Shown: positions 31,120-43,625, counted from the first letter of the stretch. The stretch: 64,000 nt of DNA from Orientallactaga sibirica (GCA_036365145.1 JAEOAD010000035.1:1672001-1736000), one strand, 5' to 3'. Notes: generated by a model from the letters alone, not told the origin. Program-made: numbers and translations.

Positions 31120-32060
31120 AATCTCTTTCAAAGTTATATTTATATGCTGCTTGGGAAAAGACAATGTTAAGTCTTGTGATGTTTCTCTAACAAGGGTTTT
31201 CTGTCTCTCTACGTGAGGAAACCACCTCTTTTAGATGTGTCTATGGCATTTGTTTATACATTTCTAAATAGTATGTGCATCACATGGTTATTTCATTGTT
31301 TTAATTTAACCAGTTGAATCTCTGCTCTGAAAAATGAATCATTAGATTTCTTATCCCTTTTATACAAATACTTCCTCGTCTTTCATTATTCTCATAGTTA
31401 CATCAGACATTTTATTAGATATTTTACTACTAGAACCAAGAACAGCACGTCCTGATAATCCAAACTTCTCTGCCAGAGATTTAAATCTTCTTCCAATGTG
31501 CTCAAAGGAGTCATGTAATCTCTCTCTCAGTTTAATTATTTTTCTTGAAGATATGTTTCAGAACCTTGAGGTCTCTGTTCCAGTTTGTACTGGTTGTCCC
31601 TGAGATAGCCTGGTAATGAAGAGATTCAAGTAAGTCTCTAGTTTAAGCTCCTGCCTCAGGGACCCTTCAGCAAGCTGGACTTGTAGCAGATCTACCGCCC
31701 CATGATGTAATTCCTGAAATATCAATATGGCAAAAGTTATAGAAATGCTCTTTAGGAATCACTACATATTGACTACCAACCTAGAAATGTTTTCTAAAGG
31801 AAATTGCCTAGAAATTCCATTTTATGTAAACACATAATTTGAAGAGTTATGGGTAGTAGCTGAATTGAGAAATAGAAATTATTCATATTGTCAAAATATG
31901 GCTACCTGATCATGACAGAAAAACTGGATTAGTAAACTAAAAGTCTCCAAAATTTTTCTCAGCTTCCAGTGTGAGCTTGTATCATATAGTTTTGTTATGT
32001 GAACTGTAAATGAAGTACAGGCAGCTATGCCCCTTGGTATTGATGACGTGAAACAGTTTA
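31120..32060. other. unique DNA, no gene seen
   Basis: AT-rich, no recognised repeat, no notable open frame. Confidence 0.45.
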
Positions 32061-32078
32061 TCCTTTTTTATATTCTTT

Positions 32079-32303
32079 TTTTAAAAATATTTTTATTTAT
32101 TTATTAGGGACAGAGAGAGGGAAAGCGAGATAGAGAGAGAAAGATAGAGAGAATGGGCATGCCAGGGCCTCCAGCCACTGCAAACGAACTCCAGACGCAT
32201 GTGCCCCCTTGTGCATCTGGCTTACGTGGGACCTGGAGAATCGAACCGGGGTCCTTAGGCTTCACAGACAAATGCCTTAACTGCTAAGCCATCTCTCCAG
32301 CCC
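32079..32303 (-). mobile_element. tRNA-derived SINE, type A, complete, antisense
   Basis: ttaaaaatatttttatttat tail, GA linker, tgccagggcctccagccact, gtgcatctggcttacgtggg. Internal promoter motifs are intact in complement: A-box TGGCTTAGCAG, B-box GTTCGATTC. A perfect 17-bp TSD, ccttttttatattcttt, is at 32062-32078 and 32304-32320. One of the best preserved copies here. Confidence 0.96.
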
Positions 32304-32504
32304 CCTTTTTTATATTCTTTAACAGTATTTACCAATGCTTGTATTTCCTTGTGAGGCTGGCTAGCCAGGAGGGGTCTCTGCGACCATGTCCTGCTACCGA
32401 GTAATCACTCTCTCACACTGTCAGTCAGTAGGAATTCTCATCTGTGGTGTGCTCAGGCCCCATTCTCTGATTCTCATGTCATTCTCTTACTGCTTAATTC
32501 ATCA

Positions 32505-32705
32505 TTTTGCTCAAGCACACAGACTCTGGAGGTGGAGTTCTGGGACTGGATTACCTAATATATATCGGATGTTTGAGCACATTACTGAATTTGTTTACAC
32601 TCAAAAATCTCTTATTTTAAAAAAGAGGATAGCAATATTTCTTATCATGATGAGATAAAGTGAATGCATAAAACAAAAGTGTGTGGCAAAATGGAACCAC
32701 ATAAG
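32505..32705 (+). mobile_element. MIR fossil
   Basis: cacagactctggaggtggag, ttctgggactggattaccta, then ttgagcacattactgaattt and gaggatagcaatatttctta follow MIR from the 'agactgcctgggttc' block to the 'ggggataataatagtacc' block. Confidence 0.6.
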
Positions 32706-32794
32706 GAGTGGCTATTATTTCTATTGATAAAACTTCCTCCAGCTGTGTCCTGAAACAGCATATTTGAAAGGAAACTTCCTTGAGCCATTGTATT

Positions 32795-33125
32795 CACCAT
32801 TTTTCCAGTGTTATAACAAATTACATGACAGAAGTGACTTAAGGGGGGAGAGGCTTATTATGGCTCACAGTTTCGAAAGTACAGTCCATCATGGTGGGAA
32901 GACTTTTGGCAGCTGGAGCAGCTGGGCCTGTGATGGTGGGAATAAGCCATGTTGTATGGCTTATTCACATCTTGGCAGATCACGAGACAGAGATCACATG
33001 CCCCAAAGCAGGACTGGGCTATAGCACTCAAGGCCTGCCACAAGTGGTTTCTACCAATCAGGTACTATATCCCATAGGCTTCCCAGCTTCCTCAAACAGG
33101 ACCTCCACCTGCACAAAAACTGTCA
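32795..33125 (-). mobile_element. MaLR-type LTR, antisense
   Basis: agaagtgacttaagggggga, ggcttattatggctcacagt, agtacagtccatcatggtgg and gcttcctcaaacaggacctc are in the order of a rodent MaLR-like LTR read in complement. Several overlapping open frames (32764-33241) result from it. Confidence 0.65.
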
Positions 33126-33472
33126 TGCTACAAGGTCATTCGCACACCTTCTGTGTCACACTGCCAGTACAGCAAATGCAAGCTGGAAAACATTTTCCTT
33201 GGGTTTTGAAATGTCTCTCTATAATTTGTAGTTTCACTTGATCTCATTCCAACCCTCAATTTCTTTGTGAAAACTGTTATTTTTATTCTCTGAATACTTT
33301 GAAAAGTCTCTGTGACAGTGTTTGTAAGCTTGATGATGGCACGTCTTACCATGATTCTTGTATCCTTCATTGAGCATTTGATCAGCTCTTTCAATCTTAA
33401 ATCTATGTTCTTCAATTTTAGGAAATTTTTTGAATATTTTGTTGTGGTTGTTAATCTTTTGAACCTTTGCTT

Positions 33473-33637
33473 TTTTTGTTTTGTTTTGTTTTGTTTTTGG
33501 AGGCAGGGTCTCACTCTAGTCCAGACTGACCTGGAATTCACTATGTAGTCTCAGGGTGGCCTCAAACTTACAGCATTTCTCCTACCTCTGCCTCCTGAGT
33601 GTTGAGATTAAAGGCATGAGCCACCACACCCAGCTTC
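33473..33637 (-). mobile_element. B1-type SINE, antisense
   Basis: A (TTTTG)n tail, ggaggcagggtctcactcta, agactgacctggaattcact, atgtagtctcagggtggcct and ccaccacacccagct. A perfect 13-bp TSD, tgaacctttgctt, is at 33460-33472 and 33638-33650. Confidence 0.95.
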
Positions 33638-33924
33638 TGAACCTTTGCTTCTTAAACTTTTATGGATCATATATTATTAGTTCATAGATATGCATTCTCA
33701 TTTTGATCTTTTATATTTTTCATTTGTTGTGTTATGTACTTTCTCAGGGGAGCATCTGTTGATTTTTACCTCTTCATTACTTTTTCCTTTTATTCTACTT
33801 TCAATTTCAAAGGTCAAACTCTTGAATTATTTTGGTGTTCTTCTATCCTGAGTCTGTTCTGGTTTCATGGCTCATAAAAAACTATTACATATGTATAGTA
33901 GCTATACATATAGACATACAAATT

Positions 33925-34268
33925 TGTGTATGTGTGTGTATGTGGTGTGTGTGCTTTTGTGGAGCTCTATACTCTCAAGGGTCACTTGTTTGTGGTGGCC
34001 AGAATGGAATAATGAGCACCCTGCTCCATTGCTCTTCTTCCTGGTCTTGCCTTGAGCCCAAGTCTGATTTTATTGATTCTGGACCTTGTTGGGCTCTGAT
34101 TTTCTGGTCTTTGCTCCCTTGTGGGACTGGGATTATAGGTGTATGTGGCCACACCCAGCTACTTTAGGAAGGATCTGGATATTTGAACTCAGGCAATCTC
34201 AGGTTCCTTGTAGCCCTCGTGTATCTGTAGGGAGCCTGATTAACCACTGAGCTATCTCTGCAACCCCA
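33925..34268 (-). mobile_element. B4/RSINE1-type SINE, antisense
   Basis: (GT)n-rich start, tttgtggtggccagaatgga, gtgggactgggattataggt, gtatgtggccacacccagct, ttgaactcaggcaatctcag and actgagctatctctgcaacc. Open frames at 33832-34167 arise from it. Confidence 0.75.
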
Positions 34269-34269
34269 G

Positions 34270-35220
34270 AAATCCTTTGTTAAATTAAACGTTTTTCTTA
34301 AATAATCTAAAGAAGTTTGTCCATTTTTGTCTAAATATGGGATCATAAAGGCCATTGCGACCCAGGGTCAATGAGTTAATAATAAAGTTGGTCAGTACAT
34401 GTAAGAAGAGTGAAGCTATAGTGATGGGAAAGGACAAGAAGAACATAAGTATATGTAGACTAAGCATTACCAGTCGTGTTCAGAAAGAAAGCTGAGTGGA
34501 GAGAAGTGGGCCACGTGCCATTTATGAGTAAGTTTTCATAAAACCTTTTTTGAGGGGAGTGGCTCCATTACCTCCACACTTTCTGGAGACCTTGAGTTCA
34601 GAATTTATTATGGCCAACAAAAGTCTACCACACTGTGCAAGGCATATGCGTCTTGGCTACATGGAACTGAGAAAGAAATATTATGGTTTAACACTATTTT
34701 TCAGAACCCGAACAGTTCTACCTTTAGAGGCACCAACTGCCTTCACTTCTTGAGTTTGTCCTAACAGTGTTATAAACTCTGTTGTCAACTGTTCAGCTTT
34801 GTTGTAGTAAGTCAGGTACCATCTGTTTCTTTGTTTGCTAGCTTTTAAGCCCTTCTTGATATATTTTATCTGCTCTTTTCTTCTTAACTATTTTTCTTTG
34901 TCTCCATAGGTTTCCTTTCAGGCACTTTCCTGCCATTTTGGTAGCATTTTCCTCACAAAAAAAGAAGCAGCTATATCTTTTCAGTTTGTTCTGACTAGAA
35001 GCCTCATTTCTATACTTATTTTTCCCTCCTTGTTCCTGGTTTTGATACCACATTTTCTCCACAGTTCAATGATCATACTCCCGTTGTTGATTTCTAAGTC
35101 TACTCTGCTACATCCAGAACTTTCCAAAACTTGGGAGATTATGTTTTAGCCTCCTTCAGCAGGGCTCCAGAGTGACCCACAGGTGCCCCAAGGTCACATT
35201 GAACCAAGAAAGAATCCATC
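34270..35220. other. unique DNA, no gene seen
   Basis: No repeat was recognised. Confidence 0.45.
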
Positions 35221-35224
35221 ATTT

Positions 35225-35610
35225 CACTTCACCACCTCCCAAGATTGACACGATTTCTTCAGCTCTTTCAATAGTCCTCATTTTAACGCATTATCAAATC
35301 CTATTGTTTCTGCCTCCAGGTTCTCTAGGAACTTGACCTCATTTACCCCTACTCCTCTGGGCAATCAAAGTGGCCTGCTATGCTTTTACAGTATTCAAAA
35401 CCCACCTACCATGCTTGGGTTACTTTAACTTTGTGATTTTGGTAGAATCAAATCCAAACTTCTTAGCCTGGCAACTTTGAGGTCCTTTATGATCTCACTC
35501 TAGCACATCTTTTTGGTCCTGTCATTCATGACATCATTCTAAATTTATCCATAAACCATCTCTTAGCACCAAATCTCTGTGCTCACTGCTTTCGGTGTGA
35601 GACTACCTTG
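35225..35610 (+). mobile_element. L2 fossil
   Basis: gaatcaaatccaaacttctt, agcctggcaactttgaggtc and ctttatgatctcactctagc parallel the L2 line 'aaatccaaactcctcagcctggcattcaaggccctccacaacctg'. Diverged, old mammalian. The left limit is uncertain. Confidence 0.6.
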
Positions 35611-35628
35611 TATCCCTCAGTACCTCTT

Positions 35629-35645
35629 TTTTTTTTTTTTTTTTC
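35629..35645. repeat. poly(T) run
   Basis: About 17 T between the L2 fossil and the next SINE; possibly the tail of an unrecognised antisense insertion. Confidence 0.85.
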
Positions 35646-35699
35646 CTGACAGAGTATATTTCAATAGTCTGAGTTATATATCTTTTGTATATTCTTTTT

Positions 35700-35930
35700 A
35701 TGTTGTTGTTAATTTGAGAGAGAAAGAGAGCGAGAGAGACATATAGAGAATGGATGCACCAGGGCCTCTCAGCCACTGTGAACAAACTACAGACGTTTTC
35801 GCCCCCTTGTGGACAGGTGCAGCATTGTGTAACTGCATCACTTTTGTGCCGAGCTAATCATGGGACCTGGATAATCCAACCGGCATTCCTAGGCTTTGCA
35901 GGTAGGAGCCTTAACCACTAATCTAGTCCT
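35700..35930 (-). mobile_element. tRNA-derived SINE with mixed type A/type B features, antisense
   Basis: The 3' part is type A-like (gcaccagggcctctcagcca), while the middle has the type B insertion (ccccttgtggacaggtgcag, cattgtgtaactgcatcact). The flanks ttttgtatattcttttt and cttttgtgtattcttta look like a TSD with two mismatches. Confidence 0.85.
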
Positions 35931-35934
35931 CTTT

Positions 35935-36440
35935 TGTGTATTCTTTACAGACACAACTTGATTCAGTTTATGTTGTGAATTTTTATTCAGTAATTTTTAT
36001 TCAGTTATTTTCACAGTAAAGAGATCTCTTGTACTTCAGCTCGAAGATCACCATTATCAGTAGCCAAAAGAGTTCCTTGGGAGATTGGCAGCTAACTAGC
36101 AAGTAATATGACTAGAGACCCAATGCAAATGGTACTCCTTTAATTGAGGAGAATCCAGCATCTTATTCTTATGGCTAACAAATCCCCACAAAGGGCCTTA
36201 TGTTGTCAACCTTAAAATCTCTGTGTGGGATGAAAGTTTCTGAGAGAGTAATCAAAACACAACTGGAAAATACCATCCCACAAAGCCAGTGCCATGATGA
36301 CTTTATAATTCTTTATAGTTATAAACTAACATTCTTCAATAAAACCTCGGAAAAGGCTGAGGAACATGTAATTTTCTTTGGCAAAAGTGGGGCCTGGCTT
36401 AAACACAGTGAAAAGGTTTGTGTGAGTTCAAAGGGGCGAC
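35935..36440. other. unique DNA, no gene seen
   Basis: No repeat. The 119-codon open frame at 36200-36559 runs into a pyrimidine tract and has no family resemblance. Confidence 0.45.
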
Positions 36441-36449
36441 AAAGACACT

Positions 36450-36515
36450 TTTTTTTTTCTCTTTCTTTTTCTTTTCTTTCTTTCTTTCTTTTTATTTATT
36501 TTATTTTATTTTTTT
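36450..36515. repeat. T/C-rich and (TTTTA)n tract
   Basis: tttttttttctctttctttt, cttttctttctttctttctt, then tttatttattttattttatt. The layout resembles a SINE tail, but no body was recognised on its right. Confidence 0.85.
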
Positions 36516-37860
36516 GCTATCATTGGCCTACTTTCAACTCTTGTGTCCAAAACAAATGAATCTGGATGGAAGTAGTTAAAGACTGATGTGAACGAGTCCA
36601 GTTCTTTTATAGATACTATTGCTAAACTGTCCTCCCCTGTTTGAAATCTGTGTTGGGAGATAGAAACCACTTCATTTCCATGAGTCACTGCTGCCTTTTC
36701 GCCAGAACAACTGAGCTTCTTTTGTATAAAAGATGATCTGTAGCCTGTCCTCCACCACATTGGCCCACCTCAAACCTTCCCCCGGCCCCTGGACTCTCAG
36801 CTCTGACATTTAGCAGCTCACAGTTTCATTCTCTGAGCTGGTGACATCTACTTAATGGTTTCACAAATGAGCGCTGGATCGTTGCTGGTTGTATTTCTTC
36901 AGTGTTTGCAAGGGAATGTATGTCCTGTGTTGTCACTCCACTGCCTGCCTGACCACATGCTTCTTGATGTTGATGTGGGCAGCACTTGCAAGATAGCTAC
37001 AGGGAGCATACAGAAAAGATAAGCATATTCTCCCTCCTTTAGGCCTCTTCATCCCTTCACCAACCCCTGAGGGAAGATAGAAAGAAGGGAGGAGAAACTC
37101 CGATGAAAGTGTAGCACAGAAACAAATAGGTATGGCCTGACTAGCCTGTGTTGTGGATGGCTGTATGTAGACTTTGGGATTAATCACCTGTCCTTCCAGT
37201 AACTGAAGCAATCCATGAATCTTGTAGAGCTGAGAGCTCCTGACTGTGCATTGTAAGCAATGGGGCAGCTCTTCCTCCTCCTCCTCCTTTCAATCATTAT
37301 TGGTATCTTGCCATATTTTACAGATAATCCTCCAAATAGCATGAGCTCATTTTTTTACTGAGTCTTGCAGATTAGCTCATCTGAGTTATGCGTGTCGGTG
37401 TTGAGTGTTGAAAATGTCTTAATTTTTCCTTCTTCAAGGCATTTCCAACCATAGCAGATAGTTAATGAGTTAGATCTTCTTTTGCACCATGTGTTTAATC
37501 TGTGTATGAGGAAAGGCTCCCAGACTTTTAATTCTTCATATGCTGGTAACTGTAGGTCTACTGATGTATAAAGAAAGAGGGAGTTTTATGTCCCTTTCTT
37601 TACTCCTCAAGTTCTCCCTTCACTGGATCCCTTCCTCCTCCTCCCCTTCTCTTCTTCTTTCAATTTATATCCATGAATATATTTTATATAGGTTGTGAAG
37701 TCCATCTTCTTCCAGGAATATATATTTGACATTCTTATAATTTCCATAAACTTTACTATAATAAGGTTCTCCACTATTTTATTAAAGAACAAATAGCTCT
37801 CTCTTTCGGTAGCAGACAGCTTCAGATCACTGAGATGAACTTCCAAACCAAGCACAGTTA
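36516..37860. other. unique DNA, no gene seen
   Basis: About 1.3 kb with no recognised repeat. Minus-strand open frames (36506-36760, 36933-37211, 37607-37855) have no recognisable domains. Confidence 0.45.
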
Positions 37861-37861
37861 T

Positions 37862-37972
37862 GGAGGAAGGGATATTTATTGAAGTTTTCAGATTCAGGTG
37901 AGTTCCATAATGGCAGAAGAAGTTGGCCCCATATTAAAGGACCAAGCAGAGACAGAGAGAGAGGAAAACACA

Positions 37973-38014
<42 letters not shown>

Positions 38015-38222
38015 CACAGGACACTTCAGGAACTCCAGAAAGAACTAGGGACTTTGCATTTCTTTAGATTGGAATTTCAAATCCACCAGTACACCTTGGG
38101 GCTGGACCCTAAGATCAGAGCAGTGAGACCTCCTCAACTCAGCTGGCTGCAGATCTCAATCACAAACTGTAATAAGACACTGAATATATTGGGGGCCATC
38201 TACTCCAACCACACACTTTAAG
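37862..38222 (-). mobile_element. rodent LTR-like repeat, antisense, with (CA)n
   Basis: gatatttattgaagttttca, gagttccataatggcagaag, aagttggccccat match the copy at 59497-59787 (ttccctcaatggcagaagaa). cttcaggaactccagaaaga and ggggctggaccctaag follow. A (CA)n array with an AAACA start lies inside, at 37971-38010. Confidence 0.6.
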
Positions 38223-38224
38223 AC

Positions 38225-40390
38225 ATTTTTGTTTATATTTATTAAAATATATACTCTATGATTCCTACTTAAGACTCAGGAACTAGTTTTGAAGGTAACC
38301 AAATGTAATTCAAACAAATGAACTGTAAGTATATGGGAAGACTTGTTTTCTAGCCCCAGTCCCCATGTACCACATAGTTAGCTCTACCTGTTTCTGCTAT
38401 CCTAATTACAGACCTCAGAGTAAGCATGCAAGAAGATCCAGGACTGTTCCATTTCTGGGATTTCTGCCATAAGTATGAAAACCAAGGCCCATCTTCCACC
38501 CCACCTCTGTCTCAATCTATCTATCTCTTCCTATCTCCGTTGCTGTCTACATCTGTATCCCTTCAGAACAAGCACACAGTATGAACCTTTGTCATAGTTT
38601 GTGATTTGTCTGTCATAGACTTAAAATGACACATTTCTATTATGTGGAGTAGGAGTGGGTAGAAGCCCAGTGGGAGAGGTTAAGTCTATTGGGAGAAGTC
38701 ATTTGATGCATTGAGGCAAATTTCAAAGAGTGAATGAGACCTCCTGCAGACAAGTGGGAGTTTGCAAGCTAGAAATGGGAGTGTTGGCATTAGTGCACAA
38801 ACACAGAATGTGCAAAGGCAGTCTGAGTTAAGTCTGGTGTGTTTAGGGAGTGGCAAATGAGCCAGTATGGCTGGAGCTTGAGTTGTGTGGGATGAAGTGG
38901 CAGAAGCCCAGGCTACAAGGATGGAAAAGACCTATTATCTCATAGTCCCTTTTTGCATCTCTTCCTTCTCTATCTCACAGCCAGCGTGTCCATGATGTTC
39001 TCATCCAGGGCTGGTCCAGGAAAATGGATCTAATCTCTTTGAACGAAAAGGACAGAGGTCAGGAATGGAGACAGGCTAGAAGCCAGGTCACAACCTTTCT
39101 TCTCAATAGCCAAAACTCTTTGTTTTTACATGTGAATATTTGTGCTTTTTAAATTTGAGTTACTCAACATTTTGGTAATGTTCTATTTTTAATCTGTTCG
39201 TTCATATTGCCACTTGAGCCATTCTTCACCCTTAAGTCCATTTCCCTAGATCCAGAAAAGAATAAAATGTCATTTGATGTACCTTCATGAAATTACAACT
39301 GACATTTTTTGAGATTCAGAGCTGGCATTGAGATGAGTGATGAAACAAATTATTTATTGAGTCCTCTTTCTCGCCACACATAGTCTAAACATTTTCCCTC
39401 CTCCAGAGCAACCAAACAAGCTGTATTATATCTCCTTGAAGGAGGGGTCCATTTGATCCTTTATTCCATTTAGCTCCAACACAACTGTATGCCTTTGAAA
39501 TACCAAAGGTATTCCTCAGCAGTACTGGCACAAAGGTTACATAATTATAACTTTACATGATGCCCAATAGTTTCTCATTTAGTACAACATTCCTCAAGAG
39601 ATAGTAAGATCCTTTTTTTCAATGATATTGTTTCATCAGGAGCATGAGAAACTTCAAGGAGCTAAATGCATCACATCTTTTTTTTTCCTTTTGTAGATAT
39701 GAAATTAACCATTAAAATAAGGACTTACTGGTTTCTTTGAGATATCAAACAATGAAAGCTATCCTTCAGAATCAAGTTTAAGGCTAAGATCAGAGTTAAA
39801 TGGTAGGACAAACAGTCATTTGGTAATCTATATTGAAACAAGAAATTCAAAAGGATTGTTTTCTTAACTGGAGAAGACTGGCTACACCATCAAAGGGAAT
39901 AGAAAAGAACTGAATGAAGTCTTGTGCACACACCCAAAACACAACCCTTTGTGTAAAAGCAACCCAGCTAAAACACAGTCTTGACTGAAACATCACAGAA
40001 CTCACAGATACAAAGCCGAGGATAAGTTTGGGCTGAAAATATACTTATTTAACCATAGCTAATTGCTTAAAGTTTTTAACTGACAACTTAAAAACTGGCT
40101 AGTAGAGAATTTTGAATGTTCCAAACACAGAGAAATGAGTAACTGTTTAAAGTGATGACTTTGGCCTTGACCCTGGTCTGTCTATCCATCTCATGCTGTG
40201 CACATATGCTGAAGCATCATGTTGTGCTTCATAAATAAGCAAAATTATTATATGCAAATTACTTTTAATTAAACTATCTGTAGAAGCATAATATATACAG
40301 ATACATATTAAATGTATATATATATTCTTTTACAGTGTCCTCATTCACAATTATAAAAATTTCATATTAAATTCATCTCTTAAAGAAAAT
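38225..40390. other. unique DNA, no gene seen
   Basis: About 2.2 kb with no confidently recognised repeat and almost no open frames, the longest repeat-free run in the window. Confidence 0.5.
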
Positions 40391-40394
40391 ACTT

Positions 40395-40606
40395 TTAAAA
40401 TTTTTTATGTAATTGAGAGAAAGAGGGAAAGAGACAAATATAGAGAGTGGGAAAGACTGGGTGCACCAGGGCCTTCAGCCATTGCAAACTAACTCCAGAT
40501 GCATGTGCTACCTTGTGCATCTGGCTTACATGGGTCCTGTGGAACCAAACCTGGGTCCTTTGGCTTTGCAGGCAAGCAACTGAACTGCTAGGCCATCTCT
40601 CTAGTC
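40395..40606 (-). mobile_element. tRNA-derived SINE, type A, antisense
   Basis: GA linker, caccagggccttcagccatt, accttgtgcatctggcttac, gctttgcaggcaagcaactg, and gctaggccatctctctagtc. Confidence 0.9.
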
Positions 40607-40609
40607 CTA

Positions 40610-42405
40610 AGTTCATCTTTTGTATCAAGATGATTATATAAGTCTAAAATTATTTTCCATGACTTATATCCTATTATATAGATGTACAATTCATCACATT
40701 CTGTGTTCAGATGTCAAATATCATCTATTATCCTATTTTGGGTCAATATTTTCATTTTCCCTGTGTTTGGTTTCCTTTACAGATATTATATGGCATGGCA
40801 ATAAAAATAAAATGAAGAAGCAAAACCTAACACATCTGACTCATTTCATTATGGGTTCCTTCCAAGGACTGTGAGATTTTTCTGAAAGGATGCATAGGAG
40901 CTTGTAATTTACGAGATAGGTGCTTTCTATCAAGCATTTTGCCAGTTGTACACACCAGAGCTAAGCCTACAAACAGCTCTAGGCAATCGGCCATAACTGA
41001 GAAGAACAGTGAACCAGAGGTTTGAAGAAACCAGCCTGAGTTAGGGAGCCCGTGGGCAGCAGTCCAGCTCTGACATACCTGGTAAGACGCACGTCTGCCC
41101 AGCTCCAAATCACTGCTGTGGGTTACTGGGTGCTAAGTACCTGGAAGCTACTTAGCAGCCCTTCAGGATCTGTGCAGTAATCGTTGGTTGACACACAGAG
41201 GAGTCCCGATTTATGAGTTTTCATCTCAAAATAAAAATGGGTATTCATTAAGTGAGCCATCAAAATCTGAAACCAGCGTAGTGAGAACCCAAGAAACATT
41301 CAACTTCATGTCCTATATAGAGTCATTTCCTATTCTGAGTTATTTCTCTAAAAGACAAAGCTACCTGCTTCTAAGTAAATCTTTACTCTTGCTTTCATCT
41401 GAAAATGCCTTCTTTTCTCTGTTTCTTTTTTAATGATGAAGGCCAGTAATAATTGCTGCCTGCTAATAATTCTACATGACTTCATTTTAACTCTGGGTTT
41501 GTTCTCTAACATTCATCAGAAATTTGGAATTATTTGAAAGAGATCATAAAATCTAAAGGGTTGTTAAGCTCTTCAAAAGATAACTTGCAGAATGAAATAT
41601 TTGAGCTGGTTAGACACTCTAATTCCTACATCAAAGTTTAAAATGCTAGCCATTTTGCTCAAAATAATTTTAAAATGAGTTACGTACTTCCTCACCTTCA
41701 AAAAGTTACTCATTTGAACAAGTTGGCTGCTTGCTTGAGTCTGAGGCTCATTCATGTTATAATAGGATGAGTCTGTCAGGAGTCAGACTTCTCATGATTT
41801 GACAGTCGTTGACTTCATACTTTTTAAATTTAGCATCTCCCTTTCACTATGTTCCTCTCAACTTGCGATTCTCTGGACATTACTAGAAGATGACTCATCC
41901 TGTCCCCACTTTCAACAGCCTTACTTACCCTTTTGTTTCTGCTTATCTATCCACAAATTATTGGAAAAAGAAGGAACTGCTCTGAGTCGCTGGTGTTGCA
42001 GATACCGTGCTAAAGGCACAATCTGTGTTCTTCAGTCCAGTGTGGAGTTGCAGTCATCAGCTCAAAGTTCTCATTTGTAAGCCCCCTGGCATAATCTCAG
42101 CCATTTCTTAGCATCAAGAGCATATGAGGGTTTCCTGAGTCTAAAGTGTATGAGCACCACTAGGATTTGAATAAGGCCTTAATTCCACATTCTTAAAACC
42201 TTCTCCTGCTACAATCCAGGCTGTTGATGCTGGTGGGCTTGCAGGTGTTTCTTCTACAATGTGGTATGAATTCCATGCCTCCATCTCTGGTCTAAGAAAT
42301 AATTCCTTTGTGAGAAAATATAGGTGGACATTTAAAAGTTAGGATTTCTTTGCAAATAGATTACCAACAAAAGCATTCTAAAAGTCTGAAAAAATTGTTT
42401 TTAAA
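40610..42405. other. unique DNA, no gene seen
   Basis: About 1.8 kb without a recognised repeat. Open frames at 40827-41108, 41188-41433 and 41799-42080 have no recognisable domains. Confidence 0.45.
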
Positions 42406-42419
42406 AGTCTGAAATTTAG

Positions 42420-42567
42420 AGTCAGGCGTGGTGGCACATGCCTTTAATCCCAGCACTCGGGAGGCAGAGAGAGGTAGGAGGATTGCTGTGAATTCAAGGC
42501 CACACTGAGACTATGTAGTTAATTCCAGGTCAGCCTGGGCTAGAGTGAGACCCTACCTTGAAAAACC
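42420..42567 (+). mobile_element. B1-type SINE
   Basis: gtcaggcgtggtggcacatg, cctttaatcccagcactcgg, attccaggtcagcctgggct, and gaccctaccttgaaaaacc. An 11-bp TSD, tctgaaattta, is at 42408-42418 and 42584-42594. Confidence 0.95.
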
Positions 42568-42724
42568 AAAAAAAATATATATATCTGAAATTTATGTGCA
42601 GTAAGCATCTTGAGAAACACTGGACTTCAGAAATAAGCTAAACAGGAGGTTTGTGGAAGGAATATGTTAGAAGAGATTATTTAAAAATCTGAGTTATTTA
42701 GACAATGGTTAAAAGCAGAGACAA

Positions 42725-42975
42725 AGCTTGGGAGATGTCTCTGTAGATAAAGCATTTGTCACATAAGTATGAGTACTGAGCTCTGATCTCCAGAACCCAC
42801 AGAAAGCAGGACTCTGTCCCATTTCTTTGTAGAATATCAAAGTTCTTAAACTGAGATGGGGCAGAGACAGGAGACACCTGGGAAGACTATGGGCCAACTG
42901 GTCCAGAAAACACAGTAATGAACAAGACTTTGTCTCAAACAAAGTGGAAGGTGAGGACCAACACCCAAAGTTGTC
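42725..42975 (+). mobile_element. B4/RSINE1-type SINE, diverged
   Basis: cttgggagatgtctctgtag, ataaagcatttgtcacataa, tctgatctccagaacccaca form the head. The later part (aacaagactttgtctcaaac, tgaggaccaacacccaaagt) is consistent with the composite family. The 115-codon minus-strand open frame at 42709-43056 lies on it. Confidence 0.6.
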
Positions 42976-43222
42976 TTTTGACCTCCACATTCGTACGGTG
43001 CCATGCCTGCTCACCCACACACCAAAACACCCGAGATACTCAATAAATACAGACATGATGAAACAGAGTGAGGAAAAAGAACATGGGGAAGAGGAATTTA
43101 TTGCAATTAGTTATGATCATTCTGTTTCTATTACTATTTGGCTTAATATATTTACATGATCATATATGAACAGTAAGACTTCCATGACTTACACAGTATC
43201 CCTTACTTTCTGATATTCACTA

Positions 43223-43224
<2 letters not shown>

Positions 43225-43258
<34 letters not shown>
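43225..43258. repeat. (CA)17 microsatellite
   Basis: A perfect CA run with no recognised SINE next to it. Confidence 0.96.
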
Positions 43259-43259
<1 letters not shown>

Positions 43260-43261
<2 letters not shown>

Positions 43262-43455
43262 AGGTGTTGACTCCATGGAGTAGATTGCATTTCTGTCAGA
43301 TGGGAACGACATGGAATTGTCCTTTCATAAAATATCTGGTAGTATGACTGATGACCACTAAAAGCAAAGAAAAGAGGACAATATATTGGGAGAATATTCA
43401 ATAGATTACCTTTCATATCACAAAATACCTGAGATCATCCAATTATACAAAAGAA
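43260..43455. other. unique DNA
   Basis: Nothing was recognised between the CA array and the next SINE. Confidence 0.4.
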
Positions 43456-43459
43456 ACAT

Positions 43460-43612
43460 TGGGGGCTAGGGAGATGGCTTAATGTTTAGACACTTGCCTT
43501 CAAATTCTGCTCACCAGTACTCAATTCCTCAGTGATCCTCATAAAACCACACAGGCTTTGTTTACAGTGGCAAGACACACTTTACTTCCCACGCATGCAG
43601 ATAAATAAATTT
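43460..43612 (+). mobile_element. tRNA-derived SINE, type A, shortened
   Basis: ggggctagggagatggctta, ccttcaaattctgctcacca, aggctttgtttacagtggca, and a short aaataaat tail. An internal part of the body is missing. Confidence 0.78.
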
Positions 43613-43625
43613 CAAAACAAACACA

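Noticed and set aside
33128..33541. 137-codon minus-strand open frame
   Set aside because: It begins in a B1 SINE and its (TTTTG)n tail and continues into unique DNA without a domain, splice site or conserved feel.
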